60,000 nucleotides of DNA from Adiantum capillus-veneris (lineage: Eukaryota; Streptophyta; Polypodiopsida; Polypodiales; Pteridaceae): the NCBI GenBank assembly GCA_014529385.2, contig CM043950.1, forward strand, positions 72,332,435-72,392,434. The letters are read 5' to 3'. Both the position numbers and the translations under genes were made by a program. The notes beneath the pieces are model-generated. The model worked only from the letters and a program-made list of their open reading frames with translations, made no database searches and was not told where the DNA came from. This document shows, in pieces, positions 23,789 through 35,249 of this stretch (positions are counted from its first letter, which is position 1; every line of letters starts with the position of its first letter).

Positions 23789-24942
23789 TGTGAGCGGGAT
23801 GAAAACACACACAACATCTCTATAACGACCCGACACAGACTCTTGGAATGATACACACACACACACTATGGGGCACCACTCGGCTTAGACAACACACCTG
23901 GCCGAGACAGGGAACACACCTCTGGAGTGAAAGGAGAGAGACTATCCACTTGCCCACTCCACACAGACACACACACACACACACACCCAAAAAACTCAGC
24001 TCAAAAGAGGAGAATTTCTGATGTTTAGATACAATTGAGCTTGGGCCAACACCAATGGGGCAAATAGCTCACACAATATGGGTAAAATAAGCCAGATACA
24101 ATCCCAAACTAGAGCAGAAACTTCGCTCATAGGAGAAACTTACACAGAAAAACAGCAAAAAATGAGTGAGGAATTTGGCAAAATGGATAGCGCCATCCCA
24201 TCCAGAACGGCTCAAAACCCCTGTCTACAATGTCAAAGTGCTCAAATCCGACCTCGGATGAGCAGTTTACGGCCAGTTTACGGCCAAAACAGGCTCGAAA
24301 AACCCCAAAAACACACCTACGGCTGTTCCTCCTCTCTTCTCCACATTTTTTCTGGTCTTCTCTCTGTTTTTTCAGTTCCCACACTTAGCTTCATTACTTG
24401 GGAACCCTTGTCCTTTTAGATGACCTCAAACGGACCCCGAACAGACCAAAAACTGACCTCGCGGTGCATAGTTGTCACCTTTTTTGCATCTTCCGCACAC
24501 CTGGCACTCATTTCTTTTCAATAATGCGTCTCGCAACCACGCGAAGTGGCCCCAAAAAGTGGTCCTAATCATGACCTTTCTGCATAACTCTCACAAGAAA
24601 ACACCCACGTTGTGTCTGTCCTCATCTGCGTGCAAATATTGACCTCGTTCGCCCTCCTGACGCCACTTGATGCCATCTCACGCACCTGCTGACCTCATCT
24701 CGTCGGCCCGCGGATAGCTTCCTCGAGAAGTTTAACACGCTATAAACTCCTCATTATTGTACAAAAAACACAGTGGTACTGGTAATAGTGAAAATCGATG
24801 CACTATGTACACCCTGTCCTACCTGTACACATGTGGGCCCCACATAACCACCTGGCTCTAGAAAATGGGCAATCCTTTATTCGATGCACCATGCATGTGT
24901 ATGTACATAAGTGCAATCCCTTGCTCCAAAAAACTCCTGACA
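23789..24942 (-). repeat. LTR (5' LTR of the minus-strand element)
   Basis: Begins TGTGAGCGGGATG and ends CTCCTGACA on the plus strand, followed by the ACGT target duplication. It should carry the element's promoter on the minus strand. It differs from the other LTR by several substitutions and a short internal duplication. Confidence 0.95.
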
Positions 24943-25928
24943 ACGTCAAGCCGAGGGAGCCAGTGAAAATCCTAATGGTGCCCTTTAGGGTTTTCACCAT
25001 ATAAGATACACTTATTCTCTCTCCTTCCTTGGGTGGTGGCATAGATGGGTAATTGAGATAGGCGGGATGTTTCTTCAAGATTCTTGTGTGGTTTACCCAT
25101 GTGCATACATGAGGGACTTCAAAAATAGAGTGTCATCCCTGATGTTGTTGGGAGCTTCCACCAAGTAGTTTAGAAATCCGAGGCCGAGGTACTTGAGGAG
25201 CCACACTTTTTTCTAGTTTGGTTGGACTTTATTGCTTTTGCCCTGATTCTTTTCTTTATCACCACCACTTCATACTCTAGGACAAGGCATGGGAATGAAG
25301 GTTACATCCATTCCCCCCTAATCACATTTATCGCAAGCCCTTGGACTCCTCCTGAGTGTATCATTCATGTCTCCCACTCCAAGGCTGCCTTGTAGTCTTC
25401 AGTTGTGGATTTTTCAATCAAAGTGTGGAGGTGTGTCTCCTCCTCTATAGTTAAAGGTTTCTCTCCTTCCTCATGTGTCTGTAGCTATTGTTTTAGGTGC
25501 TGTAGATCTTATGCACCTTCACGAACCTCCAAGGGTTTAGCTCTTGCGTTAATCCCAAGGTCACTAGGCCCTGCCTCTGTTTCCTGTGTCCTTGCTTTGG
25601 ATACTTCTTTTTGTAGTTCTTTTATCTATTGTTGAGCAAGTCTATCGTTATTTGTAGCTTCTTTTGCTTGATCTAACAGTAGCTCTTGCAAAGTACCTAA
25701 CTGTAGTCGGAGATCTTCATGTTCTTTGCGGAGTTCTTGGTGTTAAGCCTTCGTTCTTTCCTATGCGGCTAGGGACTCTTCTGCCATATGCATTATGTCT
25801 TTTTTCTGGCGGTAATTACTTTTGTAGAGCAATGATTTGTGCTTCAAAGCTTGTATAGCTTGTCTATCTTCTCCTGCAACTACTCGTGCAGCTCCGGAGG
25901 TTTCTCTGAGTCTCTTGATTATCAAGTC

Positions 25929-26276
25929 CTAAAGCTCTAATTTGGCTTTCAACTCTAGCACTTCATCTTTTGTTGCTTCTAGCTCATTCTCCACTCTTTG
26001 GTTTTCTTCCTGGAGATTCTTTACTTCATGCAAAACCTCTGCCATTTGCAACGTCAAATTGTCTTGTTCGCTTTCAGCCTCTCTTACTGTTGTACTAAGA
26101 GTCTCAAGCTCTCTTTTTACTTCCTCCTCTTTTTGGTTCGTAATGTGGATCATGCTTGTGAGGTGATCATGTTCTATGTGCATACTATCCTCTATGGTAT
26201 GCAGCATACTGTTTTCTTCACGCAGTGTTAGAGATCGTGTTCTGATTTTGTCAAGTACTTGATATACGGCTCTCAC
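25929..26276 (-). pseudogene. Coiled-coil fragment, copy B
   Basis: Paralogue of 7178-7525, of the same length and nearly identical (VENELEATKDEVLELKAKLEL at the end). It is part of the same decayed minus-strand reading region, with surrounding frames broken by stops shared with copy A. No family assigned. Confidence 0.5.
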
Positions 26277-27539
26277 ATCCTCTTCATTTGCTGCAATCAG
26301 GCTTCTTGTTGATGGTCTAGGGATCGGGCCAGAAAAGGGAACTTAATGTCCCATACTCAAAATTACTCCTGCTAGAAATGCTCTCCATGGGCTTGCCAAT
26401 GGTCTCCATTGTGGTGCATGCAAGATGTGGACCAACCCTCGTACTGGAGGCTGTGGGGATTCACTTTCTTGTTCTCTTCTTTGTGTTTCTTGGTCTAAAC
26501 TTGGTACTTTTGATCTATCAGCTCTCACCTATTCCTTAGGAATCTCCTTTCTCTCTTGCTCATGTCTAGGAGCTCATGGTGGGGTTGGAGTGCCATAGAC
26601 AACCGTAGAAGCCTCTATTGATGTGTATCCTGCTTGAAGAAGGTCTTCATAAGTGTTCCTTTCTTATTTTTACTTGTCTATTCGTGAAGGTGATGCCTCT
26701 TCTATCTTTTCTAGTGAGAGTTGTGGTTGGGATGTAGAGGGCTTTGGACTTGGAGGAGTAGAGGAGCCTGGCAGTGAAGGTGGTGGGGTTTCATTTTTTG
26801 TTTGTTCACCTTCTTGGGATTTCTTGACTAGGGCCTCTAGCATTTCTTTTAGCTACCTCTTGATATCTTGTACCTCCTCCATTGTGAAAGGCTCTAAATT
26901 ATGCTGTTTGATCACCTTTTAAGTTTCTTCATAGGCTCAGCTGTGATGATCAAATTGATCCTCTAGAAGTCTTGAGGAGCTTCCTTCGTCTGGTACCCAA
27001 TATCCTCAAAGTCTCCTTTGAGTGCCCGTTTTGCCCTGCACTGCTCAATCAACCTCTTGATCCGAGCGAATTTTTGGCTGTGTGTCTCTTTGGGCCTTGA
27101 TTCTTTTGTCAACATCAATGTCTAAGTTGCATTATTCGTTATTCGGGAGACGTATAATACGCGAATAATGGGTGTATTATTCGTTTATCTAAATTATACG
27201 GCCATATTATACGGTGCCACATCAGCAGAAACGGCCAATCGTATAACTTCTTGATTTTTCGATTGAAAAACTTTTTGATCGAAATTATTTTCGAACGAAA
27301 GTATTTTCAATCAAAAATTATAACGATCAAATATGTTAGTATATATAGCAACACGCGAAAGGCCTCATACCAGCTTTCAAAGTCAGTGTTTTCCATGTGA
27401 GTACTCTCACCAAACGATAAAAAATGTAATTTGTAAAATAATTAAACAATTTGAATGCAATAAAAATTAAAATTCAATAGAATTTTAAGTTTTGTGATTC
27501 AAATATATGAATTTGTTTTGAAAAACTTAGTAAATAGTT

Positions 27540-28034
27540 GAAAGTTTGTATTTTGTGAAGCGTTTAATCTCTCACCTAATACAAACTGTAATTATAAGAA
27601 TCACTTGTCAATGTGTTCAATTAATTGACACTTGAAAGTGACTAATAAAAAAAAAGTAAGATATTATCGTTGTGTGTAGAGTGTACTCTCACATGAGATA
27701 ATTAGTTTAAAAATATAATTACATAAAAATTCATTTTATGTAATTTAAAGTTCGATTTTGATGTGTAGAGATTTTCTCTCACTTCAAAATGAATATAATG
27801 AAACTAAATTATATTTTTACGTTTTGTGTAGAGCTATTCACATTGCTATGCTCTCACTAGAGTAAAAAGTTAGGAAAAACATGTCCAAAAATAATGATAT
27901 TCTCTTATCTTTTTTTTGGACTGCAAAATCTACCGTACTGTGTGAGAGCATACATATGCTCGCATTGTAGATAGATAATCGCTTAAAAATCTATGGTAAA
28001 GTGTAAGAACTTTTTGTTCACACTTTACATAGAT
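27540..28034. repeat. Chain of short hairpins, copy B
   Basis: Counterpart of 8792-9268. Clear stems include 27928-27972 (ATCTAC..GTAGAT) and 27989-28034 (ATCTATG..CATAGAT). In the latter, copy B reads GTTCACACT where copy A reads GTTCGCACT; this change improves pairing with AGTGTAAGAAC. One inter-hairpin gap contains a ~34-bp insertion (about 27888-27925) absent from copy A. Confidence 0.75.
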
Positions 28035-28385
28035 ACGATAATTATCAAGTATTGTAGCTGATTATCATTTTGACATTTAAAAATGTCACTTATAGCTCTT
28101 GTATGTATAGTAATTTATAATGATAATCATTTTAATACTTGATTTAATTGTAATTATTGATTATCGTAATGTGTTAAAGATACAGCTTGCACTTTAGATA
28201 AATCGAGGCAATTTATATGTAATGCAATGGTATTGTTTTTTATTATTGTATTTTTGTTCAATCATTGCTTTTAATTATTTTAATTTTGGTCAATCATTGT
28301 TAGTTAAATTAATATAATGTTTTAATTGATTTTGACTATGAAAATGATCATTGACTTTGTTTTTACTAGCAAACTATTTTTGTGC

Positions 28386-28586
28386 ATCATGGTGAAAGGA
28401 CAAGAGTGGAGTTATGTGCATGAGTTGAAAGCTGGGAGAAATACATCTGGACTTAAATATAAATCTTGTGGCCACGAGTTCAGTGGTAATGCAACCAGAA
28501 TTAAAGAGCATTTGTTTAAAGTCCCTGGCAATGTTGAAAAGTGCGGGGCACCACCAAAAGATATTCATGAAAAAAGACCATATTAG
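28386..28586 (+). pseudogene. BED-type zinc-finger-like fragment
   Basis: From the ATG near 28390 the frame reads MVKGQEWSYVHELKAGRN followed by YKSCGHEFSGNATRIKEHLF and NVEKCG. This resembles the BED finger at the N-terminus of hAT transposases (W at the start, C-x2-C, then F-S-G-x5-R-x3-H-L, then a K-C). The first Cys of the usual C-x2-C pair is absent (YKSC), and the frame stops at 28586 with no transposase core visible downstream. Likely a decayed first exon. Confidence 0.5.
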
Positions 28587-28589
28587 GTA

Positions 28590-28860
28590 TTTTGGTAAAA
28601 ATCTCACATTATGGGAATCTCCAAATCGACCGAATTCATGTAATTTGGGAATTTTCCACTTAAAGTGGGAAAAATTGAGGTGTGTGGCTAGTAAATAAAG
28701 TGAAAATCTCATAGGATTGTGGTGTTGATAAACACCAAAAGTCAAGAGGATGTACAACACATGGATTTGAATAATAACTATAAATTACATTAAAAAAAGG
28801 AAGATACAAAAAAGATTTTGTTTACAAATTGACTAGTATAGTCACAATAGAAGCTCCACA
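28590..28860. other. Intergenic, nothing recognised
   Basis: AT-rich, with short overlapping antisense frames only. It separates the BED-like fragment (plus) from the 3' end of the DUF7869-like gene (minus). Confidence 0.4.
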
Positions 28861-28865
28861 TAATT

Positions 28866-31800
28866 CTACTCCACATTTGATACCATATCTGAACTTTGAT
28901 CCAAGTGTGGCTGATGTGCACGAGTGAGGCCTTCTTTGGCTTTTAGAGCATGTCTTTCTGGAATCTTTATTCTAGAAAATGGTCCTTCTTTGTTGGGTCT
29001 CCAGGACCAAACAATTGCATCTATAGTTTCCCACACTTGTGGGTCCTTATAGTTGACAGCCCAAAAACCCTTCCAACAATTACTGTAAGCTTGAGTATCT
29101 GTCATCTCACTTTTTCTCGCGCAAGGTGCCCAATATTGAATCAAGAGTTTTCTGTAGTTTGGTGATGTAGGCTCATTATCAATGTCAGATAAAGCCATTG
29201 CAAGCCACACTGGATAGATTTCTGTGTCACTCGGAACAAGCATAAGAAAGTCACCTTGGTGCACATCAGACATAGGGTCAAACTCTTCCCTTGGCCTATC
29301 TGGTTGAGGCCCACAAAAATGATCGTTCAACTCTTCAAGGCCTAGGAATCTTTCTGCTCCTTGTTGCAAATTCATTGTAGTGCTTTGTAGGTGAGAATAT
29401 TCTTGAGTTTTTGGCCAAAACATTTCATACAAGACTCCCTCTGATATGATTGCTTTTCCAATCTCTTCAATTACCTTACTCCAACAATCTATCACGGGTC
29501 TATAATATCGCGGAATACTTGAACCATTCCCTAAATTTTTCCAAGAATTTAAATAGTTCTTTAGCCCCAAAATGACTTCTTTGTGGGCCTTGACATACTC
29601 CGCCATTTGTACTAGAGGTGGATCTCCATGTGGTAACATTGGCTTGCCTTCTGTGTCTGTTTTCCAAAGGCGAATACTTCCACTCCAACTTGATACACCT
29701 ACATGTGCCTTATAATGCATCATTGGTGTCTCATCCTGCATAAAGAACCTGAACTGAAGCGGTTTGGAATGTCCAACAAGTATGTCTTGTCCATCACAAA
29801 GATAGCCATCACAATATTGCTTGAAATCGGGGATCTTTGTGAGAAAAAATGGAGCTGGAGATGAAGATGAGCTGTTTCATAATGTATCCATCAATGTGGC
29901 AAAGTATAGGTTTGTGTAACTCTCACATCTCTGAAAACCTACTAAACATGGCGTCTATGTCCTCATGTGTATGCCAACCATTAAAAATCCCAGCTGGATG
30001 GTTTTGAAAACACCCCTTGCAACAAGCATTGACAAATAGGCAAATAAGTATCGATTTTGTTTTCCCCTGCACATTTATCCAATTGTAGCAACAAGTTCTC
30101 TGGCAATCTGCGAAATGTTGACCCCAATTCCTCTTCTGCAATTTCTGACGACTGCACAATGGGCTCTTTTCCATCACTCAAGTTATGGTAGTCCAAAGCA
30201 TCCCTTGAGTTCCAAGCATGTAGTAGTGAAATATTTCTCCTTGGAAGTCCATTTGTTACTAGATCACCAAGAGGATGCTTATCTATCCTCTTGAGGTTAT
30301 GTAAACAATTAGCAATTGAGCCAATTGTAAGATTTGGATCAGCTGGCCACAAACCATTCAAGACAAAGTGTCCGTAATGACCTTCTCCTGTCCATGAGTG
30401 ATCATGCCAATCAATGCCACCTGCAGATTATATCCTGAATCCACACCCTTGGGAAAATGCGTAATCTAGGAATGGCAGTCTTCTTTTGATCCATCTTATC
30501 ATGGATTATGCATACATATTTTTGTGGTTGAGTTTCTGAATACGTGCGCCATGCATAATATAGGCTTCTGCAACTCTTTTGTTGTGCCATGTGAACTTCT
30601 CTCTCCCTCAAGAGAAGAGCTCTCTCTTCAAGAGAAGGTTTAGCTTCTAACCTTGCCTTGATTGAGCTACAAATATTGCACTTAGAGAACTCACTCGTCT
30701 TTGTTAAAGTGACATGTGGGTACTCTTTGTTCCAAATTCTACCAAAAGAAGATTGGGATAGCTTCTTCTCATAGCCCATTTGGTCAAGTGTCGTGTTGAT
30801 TTCACATAAAATATCCACTTGTTTGTATGTTGATGGAATCACCAATTGAGTCTCTCTTGAGCCATCTAGCAGTGTTCTACTTCTATGTGGCATCTTCTCA
30901 GAGTTGTTTTCCACAAACTCATTTAGTAGTGCTCTTGCTAAACTAGTATGTTGAAGTCCCCTTCTCAATGTACATGTGTTCCCATGTACATATTGGCGCA
31001 CACCATTTTCAAAGTTCTCCTTGTATCGATAAAATGATGTCTTTGGTATTCCATGTAGCTCATACCATGCTCTACAACAAACAATAGAGCCATTTAGCCT
31101 GAATTGGTATCGTGACTTCTCATCTTTCTGATAACATATAGAAAGAACATCATAAACATAATTAGTGCGTGATTTTTGAGACTCTCCCCAAAATTGTTGT
31201 CGTAACCTTGTCACCATATCACGATCTGCAAATTGGCAGCATTTTTGTGCACAACAATCAATGCATGATACCCTTTGAATTGATTTGTTTGAAAGGTAAA
31301 AAGTCGAAGCTGGTGCTGCTTTTGATTTTTGAGTCCTGTTCATGAAAGTGTATCGTCTCTTCCTTGACAATGGACAACATTACTCCCATCAAGTTTTTTT
31401 CCAACATTGCCATCGTTGGATACATCCTCATATGTAGCATGCATGCCATCAACAGGAACAAAGCGTTGTAATGGGCTCCCATTCAACATTGTTGTCTGCT
31501 TGATGGGCCACTTTAGCAAAGTGATGCTACCCACTTCAACCACATCATCAATGCTTGCATTTTCTCTTTCAATACCCACACCCACACAATCAGGACCAAG
31601 TTCCTGAAAGTTGACATAATCATGTGGAAATACATATAAGATGGTCCCTTCATTCATGGTTTGCATCATTGTGTCATCTTTTAAAAGGACCCTCTGATTT
31701 CTCCAAGACTCTCGAATCATTGCTTCAAATTCTGGGCTTGTCATAGGTATTGCATCTGTAACTAGAGGATCAGAATGATCATGTTCTTCATCACCATTGT

Positions 31801-32087
31801 AGCTTTCGTGTGGATCAATTAAGTTCCCATTTAATACAAAAGATTGCAAAAGAAGCTTTGACCATCGAACAACACTCCATAATGAGCCTTGGAGAGATGA
31901 AGTATCCATTGTAGGAAAAGGTAGGACCACATCCTTCAAGCATTCCTCCACTAGTATGGAGACATTTCCCAGCCCTATCTTTGTACCACCACAAGTGGAA
32001 TCTGGATCTGTTCTACACACACAACCAATACCAACAATTTCATTGTCAAGTATCATATGTACTTTCTCCCCAGATTCGAAGTCCATC
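28866..32087 (-). pseudogene. DUF7869-type transposase-like gene, frameshifted
   Basis: On the minus strand an acceptor (TTACTTACAG) ends at 32088 and is followed at once by G-ATG (ATG at 32086). The first segment (32086-31340) resembles DUF8039 (VGIGCVCRTDP..CGGTKIGLGNVSILVEECLKDVVLPFP). The next (31370-30411) has Cys pairs (CIDCCAQKCC), HGIPKTSFYRYK, FSKCNICSS and HDKMDQKKTAIPRL. Then 30361-29981 has NLTIGSIANCLHNLKRIDKHPLGDL and LLLQLDKCAGENK, 30177-29923 has GWHTHEDIDAMFSRFSE, and 29741-28866 is the C-terminal part. The MDQ.KT..P, LQLD.C..ENK and HTHEDID..FSR series is diagnostic of DUF7869 proteins, whose acidic residues look like a DDE-type active site. At least three frame changes (about 31350, 30415 and 30010) indicate decay or sequence errors. 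Confidence 0.75.
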
Positions 32088-32189
32088 CTGTAAGTAAAAA
32101 GATTACATTGTTAAATCCATAGTTATAGAAAAATACTCTTCAAACAAAAAATCATGCTACAACATGAAAAAGGTTTTCATAGGTTGGAC

Positions 32190-34120
32190 AAGTGGTGAAC
32201 CTTGAGACCAAATCCTCCTTGCTATATTAATGGAAGCAAGGTTGGACAAGTGGTGGACCTAGTTGTAATACCCACTGCCACCTATCAACTACTATAGGAC
32301 TATGCTTTCCAATGTCCAAGTATCCCTTGAGTCTTTCAAGGTTGAACACGTGGTGGACCTTGAAACAAAAATCCCCTTTCTATATCAGAGCATAGCTTGG
32401 ACAAGTGGTGGACCTAGTTATAATGCCCAATATCCAAGGTGAAATACCTTAGGACTTTGCTACCTTGCTTGCCAATGTTTACGTAGCCCCTCATTTATTT
32501 AATGGAAGTAAGGTTGAACAAGTGGTGGACCTTGAAACCAAAGCCTCTTTGCTATATAAGAGCATAGGTTGGACCTAGTTTTAATACCCACTGCCACCTA
32601 TCAACTACTATAGGACTATGCTTTCCAATTTCCAAGTATCCCTTGAGTCTTTCAAGGTTGAACACGTGGTGGACCTTGAAACGAAAATCCCCTTTCTATA
32701 TTAGAAAGTTTGAACACATGGTGGACCTTGAAACGAAAATCCCCTTTCTTTATCAGAGCATAGCTTGGACAAGTGGTGGACCTAGTTATAATGCCCAATA
32801 TCCAAGGTGAAACACCTTAGGACCTTGCTACCTTGCTTGCCAATGTTTACGTAGCCCCTCATTTCTTTAATGGAAGCAAGGTTGGACAAGTGGTGGACCT
32901 TGAAAGCAAAGCCTCTTTGCTATATGAGAGCATAGGTTGGACCTAGTTGTAATACCCACTGCCACCTATCAACTACTATAGGACTATGATTTCCAATGTC
33001 CAAGTATCCCTTGAGTCTTGCAAGGTTGAACACGTGGTGGACCTTGAAACCAAAATCCCCTTTCTATATCAGAGCATAGCTTGGACAAGTGGTGGACCTA
33101 GTTATAAATCCCCTCCTTTCTTTAATGGAAGAAAGGTTGGAAAAGTGGTGAATCTTGAAACCCAGACCCTTTGGCTATATATAGAGGATATCTTGGACAA
33201 GTGGTGGGCTTAGTTGTAGTATCCAATGTCCAAGGTCCAAGGTGAACTATGTAAAGACCTTACTTCCAAAAACAGAGTCGTACAAGTGGTTCTCCTTGAA
33301 ACCAAAACCTCCTTAGTGTATTAGAACATAGCTTGGAGAAGTGGTGGACTTAGTTGTAATGGTGAATGTCCAAAGCAAACTATTATAGGACCTTGCTTCC
33401 CAAATCAAGTTTGGACAAGTGGTGGATCTTGAAACCAAAACCCCCTTACTCTATTAGAGCATAGCTTAGATAAGTGGTGGACCTAGCTGCCATGGAAAAT
33501 GTTCAATCTGAACTGCTGCAAGACCTTGCTATTAAATGTCTAAGTAGAGCTAGCTTCTTTAATGGAATCAAGGTTGGGAAAGTGGTGCATCTTGAAACCA
33601 AAAGCCCTTTATTGTATTAGAGCATAGCTTGGACAAGTGAGGGACCTAGTTTTAATGTGTGATGTCCAAAGAAAAGTATTACAAGACCTTGCTTTCAATA
33701 TTTGAATTGGTCAAGTGGTTAAAACTAAGTATAAAACTTTGACCATTTTCTTCTCGAATTGCCAAAAAGCTAGTTTTAGACACCCCTAAATGAAAATGGT
33801 TTAGGGTGGCCTTAAACAATGTTTTTTCAAAGACTTGAACAAAAGGGTTGCCGAAGAGTAATGACAATTTATTGTGGCTTGAAGTGCCTGAGTATGTGAA
33901 AACAAGCCTAGGTTTTCCACGAGGCAAAAGGTGACATAATAAGAACATTGGAAAGTTAGGATTGACCATGTGGCCTAAACTTTGGCAAGTGAAGTGGTGG
34001 CCAAGTTTTGTGGCACAGTGTGCACTTCGTTCTATATGTGTTGACCACTTGGCTAAATCTAGGACCATAAGGCCAAACCTTTGGCACCTTAAATATAGTA
34101 TGGGACATAATCTAGAGCTG
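32190..34120 (+). repeat. Minisatellite block 1, diverged (~310-370-bp units)
   Basis: The core TTGGACAAGTGGTGGACCTT and close variants (GAACACGTGGTGGACCTTG, GACAAGTGGTGGACCTAG) recur. Longer units containing CCCTTGAGTCTTTCAAGG recur at about 32328, 32640 and 33007. Units grow less regular towards 34000. No coding sequence recognised. Confidence 0.9.
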
Positions 34121-34129
34121 CTATAGTAA

Positions 34130-34920
34130 ATTAGTAGTATAGCTAATATGTAAATATTTGTATTATATTTAAGTATATGCTAATATAATTTATGTTCAAA
34201 ATTTCACTAATGAAGAATGTTCCCATTTAGCACTCCAGATGCGGGGTCTTAGGGCAATGCCACAATGGGGTGACAAGGCAGCGCTTCCACGTGAGGTTTG
34301 GGGGTAGCGCTCTTGATGGGGATGTGGAATATAGCGCTCTCGATGGCGGGGCTTGGGAGGTTGATTTTGGGATATTGTTCAGGGCGGGGTCCTGGGGCAG
34401 CGCCCCGGGCGGGGTCCATGATTTCTTTAATTTTGGCCGTGTGAATTGGTTAATTTTTTATATTGCTTTTGTTTTTTTTAATCCTATGATAAAACATGGA
34501 CTTGTAGCATACGTGGCATTCTAATAAACCCTATCAAGATTAGGCACACAGAGAGCGCACGAGAAATGCACACAGAGAAAGCAGGCGAGTAGCAAACACA
34601 CAGAAAGCGCACACGGATCGCACACAGTTGGAGTATACGCGCGCGTAGAGGAGCAAGCTCGGCATCGTACACAACACACAGGTGGAGTGCACAGGATTGA
34701 AAGTTCGCGCACAAGATAAAGAAACAGCAGCGTACACAACGCTTTCCAGAAGGGCAGGATCGGGCAGTCTTCTCAGGAGACATTGCACACCTCACAAATA
34801 GAGAAAAAACAGATATTTCTCTCTCTCTCACTCTCTGTCTTTCTCCATATAGAGAAGATGGTTCTCTGTAACTCTTCTTGCACACACACTCTCTCGTCAA
34901 AAGACAGAGATACATAGTTT
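34130..34920. other. Spacer between minisatellite blocks; GC-rich patch
   Basis: Single-copy-looking DNA with a GC-rich patch (about 34240-34430, with GGCGGGG and GCGCC motifs) unlike its AT-rich surroundings. Cysteine-rich open frames at 34484-34915 are overlapping and not convincing. Confidence 0.4.
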
Positions 34921-34929
34921 AAAATTATC

Positions 34930-35215
34930 CCCGCACACATACACATATTCCCACACATCGTCTTCCTCTCTTCCACATACATAACCACAGTGAAATTTGT
35001 TATCTTGTTGTCTCTCTCTTGAAAATACATGCACATATTCCCACACATCGTCTTCCTCACTTCCACATACATAACCACAATGAAATCTGTTATCTTGTTG
35101 TCTCTCTCTTGAAAATACGTGCACATATTCCCATACATCGTCTTCCTCTCTTCCACATACATAAACACAGTGAAATCTGTTATCTTTCTCTCTCCTCTCT
35201 CTAAAAAACATGTAT
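34930..35215. repeat. 90-bp tandem repeat, three copies
   Basis: CACATATTCCCACACATCG recurs at about 34942, 35032 and 35122 (exactly 90 bp apart). Each unit also contains CTTCCACATACATAACCACA and TTGTTGTCTCTCTCTTGAAA. The array is followed by CT and CTAT microsatellites (35217-35250). Confidence 0.92.
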
Positions 35216-35249
35216 TTATCTCTCTCTCTATCTATCTATCTATCTATCT

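Larger units (their letters stand above)
16260..24942 (-). mobile_element. Ty3/gypsy LTR retrotransposon, Tat-like, 8.7 kb
   Basis: The element is complete. It has LTRs at 16260-17398 (1139 bp) and 23789-24942 (1154 bp), both bounded by TG..CA, a 4-bp target duplication, a primer-binding-site candidate next to the right LTR, and one minus-strand gag-pol frame at 17427-22778. The domain order gag, zinc knuckle, protease, reverse transcriptase, RNase H, a second RNase H, then integrase is Ty3/gypsy. The extra plant-type RNase H between RNase H and integrase points to the Tat lineage. The two LTRs differ by scattered substitutions and small indels, so the insertion is not recent. It sits inside copy B of the segmental repeat. 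Confidence 0.95.
24943..28280. repeat. Segmental direct repeat, copy B, right part
   Basis: Continues copy B after the retrotransposon: ACGTCAAGCCGAGGGAGCC matches copy A from about 6191, and similarity runs to TTTTAATTATTT at 28280. Beyond that, copy B continues into sequence not found after copy A, because copy A is cut by the CACTA element. It contains the same decayed minus-strand coding region, including the 115-codon coiled coil at 25929-26276. Confidence 0.93.
27130..28586 (+). mobile_element. Possible hAT-type element, 5' portion
   Basis: Reading rightwards there is a palindrome-rich edge (CGTATAATACG-type, about 27150-27220), then a chain of hairpins (about 27540-28034) and then a BED-finger-like coding fragment (28386-28586). 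That order matches the 5' part of a hAT-family DNA transposon: terminal region, subterminal hairpins, promoter, BED exon. I could not identify terminal inverted repeats or an 8-bp target duplication. Copy A has the same first kilobase but is truncated by the CACTA element. Confidence 0.4.

Noticed and set aside
5956-28280. Copies A and B as LTRs of one giant retroelement
   Set aside because: No TG..CA ends or matching target duplication were found, the inner edges coincide with CACTA ends, and the copies contain decayed coding sequence.
28950-29165. Plus-strand frames opposite the DUF7869-like gene
   Set aside because: Antisense shadows of a clearly protein-like minus-strand frame.
34484-34915. 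Cysteine-rich minus-strand frames
   Set aside because: Three overlapping frames are open together over CA/GA-rich sequence; no family features.
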